From NCBI GenBank assembly GCA_021780075.1, contig JAJXZL010000048.1, forward strand, positions 1-64,000: a stretch of 64,000 nt of DNA. Reading direction: 5' to 3'. The notes beneath the pieces were generated by a model. It had not been told where the DNA came from, ran no database searches, and worked only from the letters and a program-made list of their open reading frames with translations. A program made the position numbers and the translations under genes. The DNA comes from Acidobacteriota bacterium. GTDB lineage: Bacteria > Acidobacteriota > Terriglobia > Terriglobales > Acidobacteriaceae. Shown here in pieces: positions 16,379 to 24,219 of the stretch. Positions within the stretch are counted from its first letter, which is position 1. Every line of letters begins with the position of its first letter.

Positions 16379-16975
16379 TTGCCCGAAAAGAGTACGCCTT
16401 TGCGCATTGGCGTTTTGGCGGTTCAAGGGGACTACGCTGCTCACGCAGAGGCGCTGGCCGAGGTTGGCGCCCTGCCCATTGCAGTACGCAAGCCGGAGGA
16501 GTTGCAAGGCCTGGACGGTCTGATTCTGCCCGGCGGCGAGTCCACCACAATGCTCAAGTTCCTTGAAAAGCGCCACTTCTTCACCGCGCTCAAGGACTAT
16601 TGCTCCGGCCATCCTGTCTTTGGCACGTGCGCCGGAGCCATCCTGCTGGCACGCGAGGTTCGCAATCCGGCGCAGCGCAGCCTGGGCATACTGGACGCCG
16701 TCGTGGAGCGCAACGCCTACGGGCGCCAGATCGACTCCTCCATCGTGATGGCCGACTCCGCGCTGCCGGGCGGACCGTTGGAAATGGTCTTCATCCGCGC
16801 GCCCCGCATCCTTGAGACAGGCCCCGAAGTGGAAGTGCTGGCACGCCGCGAGGGCGATCCCGTGCTGGTGCGGCACGGCAGCACCATGGCCGCGACCTTT
16901 CACCCCGAGCTTTCTCACGACCGGCGGGTGCACAAAGCCTTTGTCGAAATTGTCGCCGCCGTAGCTCGCAGATGA
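16379..16975 (+). CDS. pdxT: Pyridoxal 5'-phosphate synthase glutaminase subunit PdxT
   Basis: 198 aa from a TTG at 16379, chosen because GGAG lies 9 bp upstream and MPEKSTPLRIGVLAVQGD is the normal N-terminus; another TTG at 16361 is less likely. Class I glutaminase triad: C84 (GTCAGA), H175 and E177 (FHPEL). The GGEST loop (52-56) binds glutamine. It delivers ammonia to PdxS. Its stop codon lies inside a palindrome (16971-16988). Confidence 0.96.
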   Translation: MPEKSTPLRIGVLAVQGDYAAHAEALAEVGALPIAVRKPEELQGLDGLILPGGESTTMLKFLEKRHFFTALKDYCSGHPVFGTCAGAILLAREVRNPAQRSLGILDAVVERNAYGRQIDSSIVMADSALPGGPLEMVFIRAPRILETGPEVEVLARREGDPVLVRHGSTMAATFHPELSHDRRVHKAFVEIVAAVARR

Positions 16976-17077
16976 GAGTTTTCTCATCCCTCTTCGGAAT
17001 CAGATTTCGCGGCCTGTAAAGCCATCCCCTTCGAATCCTGGTGCGTCCAAATGAAAGTGAGAGTAATCTCATTTTCA
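16971..17077. promoter_or_regulatory. Pair of TGAGA-N4-TCTCA palindromes upstream of the cox3-like gene
   Basis: Site 1 is GATGAGA-GTTT-TCTCATC at 16971-16988, covering the pdxT stop. Site 2 is TGAAAGTGAGA-GTAA-TCTCATTTTCA at 17052-17077, ending 12 bp before the cox3 ATG. Both share TGAGA-N4-TCTCA, and their centres are 85 bp apart, about eight helical turns. Two matching palindromes suggest operators for one regulator; they could also be RNA hairpins. The regulator is unknown. Confidence 0.5.
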
Positions 17078-17089
17078 CAGAGGCCTTCC

Positions 17090-17854
17090 ATGTCTTCCAC
17101 CTTTACGCAAGCTCCTGCGGAAACGGAACGGAAAGAGCCAGGCATCGGCGGAAAGCCTCCAGTAACCCGGCGGCCGACGGGTGGCGGAGGTGGCGGCGGG
17201 GATGACGACTCGCGGAGTCAACGCCGCGGCCCACGCGAACTACTCAACCGCATTCGTTTCTTTCTATTCTTCGGCCTCGCGGGCGACATGATGTTCTTTG
17301 CCATGCTGGTCACGTTGTTTTTTGCGCGACAGGTGGGCACGCACATGGACCCCCACACGCACGAGCAGATTGGCGACTGGTATCCCGTCATGCTGCCACC
17401 CATCCTTTTCCTGAACACCGCCGTGCTGATCCTCAGTAGCCTGACCATGGAGCTGGCGCGGCACAATATCTTCCGCGAGATCGACGTGCTGGAGGAGTGG
17501 CTCGGCCTGGGCCGACCGGCTCTGCATCGCACCTTGCCCTGGGTGGCCGCCACCCTTGCGCTCGGCGCGCTTTTCCTCGCAGGCCAGTGGGTCGCCTGGA
17601 AGCAGTTGACGGCACAGGGATTCGCCTTTGACCGCTGGTCAACCCCGGCAAGCTATTTCTTTTATCTCATCACAGGGCTGCACGCTGCCCACCTGATTGC
17701 GGGCCTAGTGGCGCTGCTGCTCTGCCTGAGCGCGATGAGCATGTTAAAGCGTGTGGAGTTGCGCCAGGTTGCCGTCGATGCAACGGCATGGTACTGGCAC
17801 GCGATGAGCGTAGCATGGCTCCTTCTGTTGGCAGTGCTGACCATCGGACAATAA
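17090..17854 (+). CDS. Cytochrome c oxidase subunit III family protein
   Basis: 254 aa from the ATG at 17090; the frame extends to 17051 but that start lies inside a palindrome. After a low-complexity Gly/Asp-rich N-terminus (about residues 35-50) come five or more membrane helices with heme-copper oxidase subunit III features: FFLFFGLAGDMMFFAML, a TGLHAAHLIAGLVAL helix with the conserved HxxH-like histidines, and a final WYWHAMSVAWLLLL. Subunits I and II are not adjacent, which is unusual. It may serve a caa3/bo3-type or a NorE-like complex. Confidence 0.85.
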   Translation: MSSTFTQAPAETERKEPGIGGKPPVTRRPTGGGGGGGDDDSRSQRRGPRELLNRIRFFLFFGLAGDMMFFAMLVTLFFARQVGTHMDPHTHEQIGDWYPVMLPPILFLNTAVLILSSLTMELARHNIFREIDVLEEWLGLGRPALHRTLPWVAATLALGALFLAGQWVAWKQLTAQGFAFDRWSTPASYFFYLITGLHAAHLIAGLVALLLCLSAMSMLKRVELRQVAVDATAWYWHAMSVAWLLLLAVLTIGQ

Positions 17855-17966
17855 CGCGCGCACACCTTCCTACCCTCATCACAAAGTCACCCAAATCGAA
17901 TGTTGTAATCCTGCACGGCACTTCTGCCCATGATGGAAGGCGCGCCAAATAAGCAGATTGTGCATC

Positions 17967-20183
17967 TTACTTCCTGTCCAGCCGGAACGCCGCCGCCTTG
18001 AAGTCTCCCCGAAAGCTCGTGTCCATATCCAGCCCGTGATGCATCCACCACGCACCGCTGGCCGTCGTCGGCGTCTGTTGCGCCGCCTTGCCTTCAATCG
18101 CCGTCAGCGCGTACTCGGCCGCCGGGTCCAGCCCATCGAGCTTCAGGCGCGGAAAAAGCCTGCCCTCCTGCGTCGAATGAATGAACAGGAACACCACCGA
18201 CTGGCTCTTGTCCTTGTTGACCGTCTGCGTCGCAGAGAACTCGCTCCCGTTGCGCGGCGAAATCAGCCGGTATAGATCGCCCTGCACAATCGTCGGCTGC
18301 ACCTGGCGGTACGCGGCAATCAGCCGCCTCGCCGTCGCCGCCTCTTCCGTGTTCCACTTGGCAATGTTCGCGCCGATGCCCAACGAGCCTTGCATCGAGC
18401 TCAGCATCCGGTATTCCAGTGACGTCGTCCGCAGGTTCATCCAGTGCGGCACGTCCGTCACCCACGCCATCATCACCTGCGGCGTATACGCATACGTGAA
18501 CCCATCCTGTTGCGTCAGCCGGTCAAACGGGTCCGTATTGTCCGAGGGCCACACCTCGTCTGCGTACTTCAAAATCCCAAGGTCCACGCGTCCGCCGCCG
18601 CCAGAGCACGACTCCAGTTCCACCTGCGGATGCCGCTTATGCAGTTCGCCCAGAATCCAGTAGAGATTCTCAATGAACGTGACATACACCTTCTTCTGCT
18701 CGTCCGGAGGCAACTGGTCCCAGCCCGGCTCGCTCCAGTTGCGGTTATAGTCCCACTTCAGAAACGCAATATCGTTCTCCGTCAGCAGCTTGTCCAGAAA
18801 GCCCAGCACGTAATCGCGCACATCGGTTCGTGCCAGGTTCAGCACCAGTTGGTTGCGCCCCTCGGTCCGCGGACGCCCCGGAAAATTCAACACCCAGTCG
18901 GGATGCTTCCTGTACAAATCCGAATCCGGATTCACCATCTCCGGCTCCACCCACAGGCCAAAATCCATGCCCAGCGAGTGCACCCGGTCAATCAGCGGCT
19001 TCAGGCCGTGCGGAAACTTCTGCGGATTCACATACCAGTCGCCTAGTCCGGCGTGGTCGTCCTTGCGCTGTCCAAACCAGCCGTCATCCATCACAAAGCG
19101 GCTCACGCCCAGCGCCGCAGCCTTTTCCGCCAGCGCCTCCTGTCCCGCTTCGGTCACGTTCATCTCCGTCGCTTCCCAGGAGTTGTAAATCACTGGCCTC
19201 GGCTTCGGCGCAGCATCTTCGCCCGTCCCAATCCGGTGCGGCAAAATATGGGCCAATTCATAGTGATGCAGCAGCCGCGACGCCCCGCCCAGCCCATGAG
19301 CTGAGTAGCCACCATAAAATACCGGCGTCTCCAGCTTCTCGCCGGCATGCAGCACGTAGCCAAAGTCAAACGGATTGAAGCCGCCCGTCACGCGTACTTC
19401 GTCCAACTGGTCCTGCTCCACCGTGATCCGCCATGATCCGCTCCATGCCAGCGCGCCAAACCACACCTCGCCGCGACTCTCGTCCGCCGTGCCTGCCTGA
19501 ATTGCGAACCACGGATTCGCCTGGTTCCCGGTTGTTCCGCGGCGGCTCTCGATCACTCGCGCTCCCGGATGCACAGCCTCCTGCGTCAGTGTCCACTCCC
19601 CCGCCCACCGCCCGGTCAGGTAATTCAGCGTGTAGTGCGCAGGCGGCAGCGCCCATGCTGCCGCAGCAGCCTGCTCGATGGTGATTGGATTGTCTTCGCG
19701 GTTCTCAATCGTTGCCGAGCGCGCCAGAATCCCGCTCCCCGCATCCATCCGGTAGTGAAGTGTCACAACGACAGCGCGCTTAATATCCTTGAGCACCACG
19801 TCCACGCCGTTTTCCGTAGCTGTATGGCTCTGGTAGTGCAGCACCAGGTCCCGGCTGCCGTCGCGGAATGTCACTTTCAACGCCGGCTCCATAAAGAGCC
19901 CCGCGCCCCATCCGGCATACTCCTGCGGTGTGTTGTTGTAGGACGAATCAAACGACGCCCACTCCGGCATCGGCTTTGCCTGCGGAAAGGCGTCCTTCGC
20001 GCCAAGCCTTCCGCCCCAGTAGAGCTGCTGCAACTCACCCCGCGCATTCACACCAAAGACATACGACACATTGCCACCATCCAGCCGGAAGACCTTCGTG
20101 GAGGCATCAAACGAGGCGGGCTGTGCAACAGAAAGCATGGAGCCGGCAAGCAAAGCGACTGCGCATGAAAAGGTTTTCAGCAA
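17967..20183 (-). CDS. Secreted alpha-galactosidase, glycoside hydrolase family 36
   Basis: 738 aa from a TTG at 20183, chosen because AGGAGAGG lies 8 bp upstream and it yields a clean signal peptide (MLKTFSCAVALLAGSMLSVAQP); the frame extends to 20225. GH36 landmarks: WVEPEMVNPDSDLY, nucleophile D478 in FLKWDYNRN and acid/base D534 in ESCSGGGGRVD. It should hydrolyse terminal alpha-1,6-galactose from raffinose-type sugars or galactomannan, probably in the periplasm. It is divergent from the histidine kinase gene; the two share a 160-bp promoter region. Confidence 0.92.
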   Translation of the reverse strand: MLKTFSCAVALLAGSMLSVAQPASFDASTKVFRLDGGNVSYVFGVNARGELQQLYWGGRLGAKDAFPQAKPMPEWASFDSSYNNTPQEYAGWGAGLFMEPALKVTFRDGSRDLVLHYQSHTATENGVDVVLKDIKRAVVVTLHYRMDAGSGILARSATIENREDNPITIEQAAAAAWALPPAHYTLNYLTGRWAGEWTLTQEAVHPGARVIESRRGTTGNQANPWFAIQAGTADESRGEVWFGALAWSGSWRITVEQDQLDEVRVTGGFNPFDFGYVLHAGEKLETPVFYGGYSAHGLGGASRLLHHYELAHILPHRIGTGEDAAPKPRPVIYNSWEATEMNVTEAGQEALAEKAAALGVSRFVMDDGWFGQRKDDHAGLGDWYVNPQKFPHGLKPLIDRVHSLGMDFGLWVEPEMVNPDSDLYRKHPDWVLNFPGRPRTEGRNQLVLNLARTDVRDYVLGFLDKLLTENDIAFLKWDYNRNWSEPGWDQLPPDEQKKVYVTFIENLYWILGELHKRHPQVELESCSGGGGRVDLGILKYADEVWPSDNTDPFDRLTQQDGFTYAYTPQVMMAWVTDVPHWMNLRTTSLEYRMLSSMQGSLGIGANIAKWNTEEAATARRLIAAYRQVQPTIVQGDLYRLISPRNGSEFSATQTVNKDKSQSVVFLFIHSTQEGRLFPRLKLDGLDPAAEYALTAIEGKAAQQTPTTASGAWWMHHGLDMDTSFRGDFKAAAFRLDRK

Positions 20184-20343
20184 GGGCGATTCCTCTCCTG
20201 GTTTGCAAACTGACCATAATACCATTCAGTCTTCCGCCTGGCCCCATATCTCTGCCGCGGGTGCTGCAACTTGCCTCCGGAAACACATCCATGACGACGA
20301 CACGGAATCGGCTATGCTGAATGTGCCCCCGGAGGACCACAGG

Positions 20344-21780
20344 ATGCTTTCCCCAACCGTCGCGCCGCCTCCCAGTCCCACGCCCTTTGAAGCCATTGCG
20401 GCAGCCCTCGATCGCATCGCCCCTCTGCACGGCATGCCCTTGGAGGACCGCATGTGGCTCGCCCAGCACGGCGAGGAGATCACCGCGCAGGCAGGCGATG
20501 TGCTCTTTGAAGAAGGCGCGCCCGCCGACCGCATGATCCTTATCCTCAAGGGTGAAATCCATGTCCGCCGCCAGCGCGGAGGCCCCATGGCGCTCTTCAT
20601 TGGGCGCGCCGGCCAGATGACCGGCCTGCTGCCTTTCTCGCGCATGACAAGCTACGGCGGCCAGGGCTTTGCCATCTCGCCCGTCTGGGCGCTGCTCATC
20701 CACAAGTCCCAGTTCCCTGCGATGCTCGCGGCCATCCCCAGCATGACAAGCCGCGTGGTCTACACCCTGCTTGACCGCGCGCGAGAAGTCACCCGCATCG
20801 AGCAGCAGGCTGAAAAGCTAAGTGCGCTCGGCAAGCTCGCCGGCAATCTCGCCCATGAACTCAACAATCCAGCCTCCGCCGCCCAGCGCGCAGCCTCCAG
20901 CCTGGTCGCGGAGTTGCGCGCCAATCGCCAGAATCGATTCAAGCTCGTCAACCTGTGCCTCAGCGAGCAGCAGATCCGCGGCATCGAGGAGTGGGAGCAG
21001 CACATCTTAGACCGCTCCGCACACCACCTGCCGCAAGACGCCGGCGCACTCATCCTCCAGGAAGAGGCGATGCGCAAATGGCTCAGCGACCTGCCCTGCG
21101 GTGAGGCCTGGGACGTGGCCGCACAACTGGCCGATCAGGGTGTAACCACGGCTGACCTGGACGCGATGCGCACGATCCTGGAGCCCAAAGAGACCTGTGT
21201 CGCGCTCCAGTTCTTTGCCCGCTATCTCCGCTCCAAGCGCTCAGTGGATACGCTCCTCAACTCCACCGCCCGCATCTTTGACCTCATCAGCGCCGTCAAG
21301 GCTTACAGCTACATGGACCGCGCGCCGATTCTTGAGGTCGATGTGCCTGCCGGACTTGACGCTACTGTCCAGATGCTTCAGTCGCGCATGAGCAATGTCC
21401 AGGTCGAGCGCGACTATCAACCCGACCTGCCGCGCATCAGCGCCTATGGCAGCGAGCTGAACCAGGTGTGGACCGCGCTAATTGAAAACGCGCTCGACGC
21501 TCTCGGCAATCAGGGCTTGCTCCGGCTGACCTGCCGGCTTGAAGCCGAAATGCTGCTGGTCGAAATCTGGGACGCCGGACCCGGCATCCCCTCCGAACTG
21601 CAGGACCGCATCTTCGAGCCCTTCTTCACAACCAAAGCGCCCGGCCAGGGACTCGGCCTCGGCCTCGACAACGCCATGCGCATCGTCCGCAAACACCGCG
21701 GCCACCTCAGCGTCCGCTCCGAGCCCGGTTCCACCTGCTTCCGTGTCCGCCTGCCGCTGGACCAGTTGCAGGCCTACTGA
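20344..21780 (+). CDS. Orphan sensor histidine kinase with N-terminal cyclic-nucleotide-binding domain
   Basis: 478 aa from the ATG at 20344 (GGAGG 8 bp upstream); an ATG at 20314 lacks this support. Residues about 35-135 form a cNMP-binding beta-roll (AGDVLFEEGAPADRMILILKGE). The H-box is LAGNLAHELNNPASAA with H171. The C-terminus is a HATPase domain with N-box ALIENALDALG and G-boxes DAGPGIP, GLGLGLDNA. There is no membrane segment, so it is a cytosolic sensor. No response regulator gene adjoins it. Similar cNMP-kinases are seen with thioredoxin reductases in other species. Confidence 0.88.
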   Translation: MLSPTVAPPPSPTPFEAIAAALDRIAPLHGMPLEDRMWLAQHGEEITAQAGDVLFEEGAPADRMILILKGEIHVRRQRGGPMALFIGRAGQMTGLLPFSRMTSYGGQGFAISPVWALLIHKSQFPAMLAAIPSMTSRVVYTLLDRAREVTRIEQQAEKLSALGKLAGNLAHELNNPASAAQRAASSLVAELRANRQNRFKLVNLCLSEQQIRGIEEWEQHILDRSAHHLPQDAGALILQEEAMRKWLSDLPCGEAWDVAAQLADQGVTTADLDAMRTILEPKETCVALQFFARYLRSKRSVDTLLNSTARIFDLISAVKAYSYMDRAPILEVDVPAGLDATVQMLQSRMSNVQVERDYQPDLPRISAYGSELNQVWTALIENALDALGNQGLLRLTCRLEAEMLLVEIWDAGPGIPSELQDRIFEPFFTTKAPGQGLGLGLDNAMRIVRKHRGHLSVRSEPGSTCFRVRLPLDQLQAY

Positions 21781-21820
21781 GCAGCGCGGCGCATTCCCTA
21801 CCCCTGAAAGGAAAAGCGGT

Positions 21821-22234
21821 ATGCCGGAACAGTCTCGCGATGACGCAAACCAGTACGCAGCCCTCGCGCCCATGCTCTCCGTGCGCAACGGCGCGCAGGC
21901 TGTTGATTTCTACATGGCCGCATTCGGTGCCCGCGTGCTCTTCCGCCTCGATGCGCCTGACGGCCCAGTCGTCGCCCGGCTCGCGCTCGGAACAAGCCAG
22001 TTCTGGGTGGCGGATGAGTCCCCGGAGCACAAAAACTTCAGTCCGGAATCCCTCGGCGGCAGCACCGCGCGCATGATCCTCGTCGTGGACGACCCGGACG
22101 CAGCCTTCAGCAAAGCCGTCTCGGCCGGCGCTTCGGTCGTTCGACCCGTAACCAATGAACCATACCAGTGGCGCGTAGGCCGCGTTCTCGACCCCTTCGG
22201 CCACCATTGGGAGATCGGCAAGCCCCTGTCTTAA
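21821..22234 (+). CDS. VOC (glyoxalase/bleomycin resistance) superfamily protein, PhnB-like
   Basis: 137 aa. PMLSVRNGAQAVDFYMAAFGA followed by VLDPFGHHWEIGKP is the typical two-module VOC fold of the PhnB/YdhR-like group. AAAGGAAAA precedes the ATG. Metal ligands are incomplete by eye (H and E near GHHWEIG remain), so no reaction is assigned. It starts 41 bp after the histidine kinase and is probably cotranscribed with it. Confidence 0.85.
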   Translation: MPEQSRDDANQYAALAPMLSVRNGAQAVDFYMAAFGARVLFRLDAPDGPVVARLALGTSQFWVADESPEHKNFSPESLGGSTARMILVVDDPDAAFSKAVSAGASVVRPVTNEPYQWRVGRVLDPFGHHWEIGKPLS

Positions 22235-22263
22235 TGTCCTGAAACTAGGCGATTTGCTCCGCT

Positions 22264-22725
22264 TTAGAACGACACATCCGCCGGCTCTGTCACACGCAGA
22301 ACCGACTGGTCGCCGGTCTTCTGCTTCCACGCCGCTCGTATGGCCTCGATCTTCTCCCGGTTTTCCCGCGTGTCAGGGTAATAGAGGATCAGCATCTTCG
22401 ACCGCAGCCGCTCGGGCGCGGTTTCGTTCTTGCCCTGCCACTGGCCATAGACATCCAGAACGCTCAGCCCGTCAGGAAAGCGCGGCGTCACCTGCTTGTC
22501 AAGAAATTCCCGCCACTCCGCCTCGCTGACACCTTGCTCTGAGCGATCTGCCGGTCCTAGTCCGAAATAAAGCCGGGTGCTTACCCAGCCTGTCGTTTGC
22601 CCCGGATGCGCGGGGTCGCCGGTAAGCGTCGGCGCTGTCGGATGAGGCGTGGATACGGGAGTGCGAGAGCATCCCGCAAGCGCCATGGCAAGCACTGGAG
22701 CAGCAAGGAAAGAGATAATCCGCAT
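22264..22725 (-). CDS. Lipoprotein with DUF3574 domain
   Basis: 153 aa from the ATG at 22725 (GGAG 6 bp upstream). The signal peptide ends in the lipobox LAGC at about residue 20, so it is a predicted lipoprotein. The body (TRLYFGLGPADRSEQGVSEAEWREFLD, then RFPDGLSVLDVYGQW, LILYYPDTRENREKIEAIR) matches DUF3574, a family of unknown function. It converges with the VOC gene and lies downstream of the DUF427 gene. Confidence 0.85.
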   Translation of the reverse strand: MRIISFLAAPVLAMALAGCSRTPVSTPHPTAPTLTGDPAHPGQTTGWVSTRLYFGLGPADRSEQGVSEAEWREFLDKQVTPRFPDGLSVLDVYGQWQGKNETAPERLRSKMLILYYPDTRENREKIEAIRAAWKQKTGDQSVLRVTEPADVSF

Positions 22726-22756
22726 GCGCACTCCGCGCGAAAAATATAAGGCGCCT

Positions 22757-23041
22757 TTAGTGCTCGACTTCCACGCCTCGCCAGAAGGCAACATAGCCCT
22801 TGATCTTGCGCGCAGCCGGCTTGGGGTCAGGGTAATACCAGGCCGCATCCGGATTGTCCTGCCCATCGATCAGCAGGCTCATGTAGCGCGCTTGTCCCTT
22901 CCAGGGGCAGGTGGAGGTGGTGCTGCTGGGGCGAAAATACTCCCGCTTGAGGCTGGATTCAGGAAAGTACACATTCCCTTCAACCGTCTCTGTCGTCTCG
23001 CTTTCGGCAATGACCTTGCCGTTCCAGATCGCTCGTGCCAT
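22757..23041 (-). CDS. DUF427 domain protein
   Basis: 94 aa, the standard DUF427 length. Diagnostic residues are ARAIWNGKVIAES at the start, GNVYFP, STCPWKGQARY in the middle and AWYYPDPKPAARKIKGYVAFW at the end. The family has a small beta fold of unknown function and no signal peptide. It lies 31 bp upstream of the DUF3574 lipoprotein gene. Confidence 0.9.
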   Translation of the reverse strand: MARAIWNGKVIAESETTETVEGNVYFPESSLKREYFRPSSTTSTCPWKGQARYMSLLIDGQDNPDAAWYYPDPKPAARKIKGYVAFWRGVEVEH

Positions 23042-23075
23042 GGATTATTCCGGTTAAATTCACATCGTTCCCTCC

Positions 23076-23099
23076 CGCCGGCCTCAAAACTGGCCGGCG
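23076..23099 (-). terminator. GGCCGG-core hairpin downstream of the secreted Cys-motif gene
   Basis: Perfect 8-bp inverted repeat CGCCGGCC / GGCCGGCG with an 8-nt loop, about 80 bp after the stop of the gene at 23178-23501. It lacks a U-tract. It resembles three other GGCCGG hairpins at gene ends in this window, so a terminator or 3'-end stabiliser is inferred. Confidence 0.5.
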
Positions 23100-23177
23100 A
23101 GAAGGTAACGGATATGACACTACCAGAGATTTCCCACCATGGCGAGTCCGACTTCCGGATTTGCCCCGGCTGGGAAC

Positions 23178-23501
23178 CTACTTGGCCGCCGTAATGGCGT
23201 CGATGTGAACGCTCTTCTTGGCCGCATCCACTGACGCGGTAACCGTTACGTGGTCGCCGTAGAAGCTCTTCACCGCATCAGGATTGTCGATGGTCCAGAC
23301 GGCCTTCTTGGCCTCGTCCACAAAAACAGGGGCCATGCCGCCCTTGATGCACTTCTTCACGCAGGCCGCACCCGTTCCCGCGTGCTTTGCACCGCACATC
23401 GAGTCGGAAATCCAGCCGTTGATCTTGGTTGACTCAGCGGCGCTCGCCACCATTGAGACAGAAGACAGCGCCAGTACAATCACTGCTGCAATACGTTTCA
23501 C
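23178..23501 (-). CDS. Small secreted protein with conserved Cys motif
   Basis: 107 aa from a GTG at 23501 with GGAGG 6 bp upstream. The signal peptide (residues 1-22) ends VASAAES. The mature part begins INGWISDSMCGAKHAG, with C36, H40, C47 and C51 (CVKKC) and then a small beta domain. Many copies of this SD-x2-CG-x2-H motif family occur in Acidobacteria, to my recollection; function is unknown. The Cys/His set could bind a metal or form disulphides. Confidence 0.75.
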   Translation of the reverse strand: MKRIAAVIVLALSSVSMVASAAESTKINGWISDSMCGAKHAGTGAACVKKCIKGGMAPVFVDEAKKAVWTIDNPDAVKSFYGDHVTVTASVDAAKKSVHIDAITAAK

Positions 23502-23649
23502 TTGAACCTCCGGGGAAGAATCTCTAGTCCAGCTAACATCATGCTCCACCGGCCTCCGGTTATACAAGCCGGAAACATCTCAGGTTTGGTGGGACAAAAA
23601 TATCAGGCCCAATACACGCTCCCGGGAAAAACACGCACATGGAGGCCGC

Positions 23650-24096
23650 TTACGGATTTGCCGCAGGCGCCTTCCGCCGCGCCTCCAGGCTCTTCAGCGC
23701 CGCCTCATAGCGCGCCGATGCCGCAGTGAACCGCTCCACCAGTTCAGATGTCCTGATCATGAATGTGGGTGCCTTCTCGCGGATTGCCTCCAGAAATGGA
23801 GCGAACTTGCCCAGCAGAAAAAAGCCCTCGCCGTTGCAGTCAACAAACAACTCCGCCGAAACCGCCCCGTGAAGTACCAGGGCAGCGGCCATCTCCCAGT
23901 AGGTTGTCACCTGCCGAAACCACGCGTTATGCGGATCGCGAGGGTTCAAGGCCACAGCAAAAAAATCATCGGCACTGGCGGGCCAGAACTCCCCCGTCAT
24001 CCACGCGCGCGCCTGGCGCAAAACAGTCTCGGTGCGCAGCTCATAGAGCCTCAGAATAATTTCAGCATCGGCGGTGCTAGCAAGCATTCGTTCCAT
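23650..24096 (-). CDS. Conserved hypothetical protein, cytosolic
   Basis: 148 aa from the ATG at 24096 (GGAGAG 6 bp upstream); longer frames start at 24117 and 24177. Mostly alpha-helical and without signal or membrane segments. Segments MLASTADAEIILRLYELR, FFAVALNPRDPHNAWFRQVTTYWEMAA and AALKSLEARRK are visible. I do not recognise the family. It lies downstream of topA on the same strand with a hairpin between them. Confidence 0.7.
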   Translation of the reverse strand: MERMLASTADAEIILRLYELRTETVLRQARAWMTGEFWPASADDFFAVALNPRDPHNAWFRQVTTYWEMAAALVLHGAVSAELFVDCNGEGFFLLGKFAPFLEAIREKAPTFMIRTSELVERFTAASARYEAALKSLEARRKAPAANP

Positions 24097-24171
24097 CAAG
24101 GACTCTCCGCTGCCCATACTAACGGATTTAAAGGAAATGTGCCTGTGGGTGGTGCAATCGCAACGCACAAC

Positions 24172-24202
24172 GGACAAGGGCCGGACCAGGCCGGCCCTGT
24201 CC
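24172..24202 (-). terminator. Strong GGCCGG-core hairpin after topA
   Basis: GGACAAGGGCCGG (24172-24184), loop ACCAGG, CCGGCCCTGTCC (24191-24202): twelve base pairs with a single bulged base. It starts 18 bp beyond the topA stop. There is no U-tract. It is the probable topA terminator. Confidence 0.6.
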
Positions 24203-24219
24203 CATGCTTCCCGCCCGGG

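Noticed and set aside
17005..17050. TTCGAATCC motif suggesting the T-arm of a tRNA
   Set aside because: The flanking bases do not form a 5-bp T-stem, and no acceptor, D or anticodon arm could be placed.
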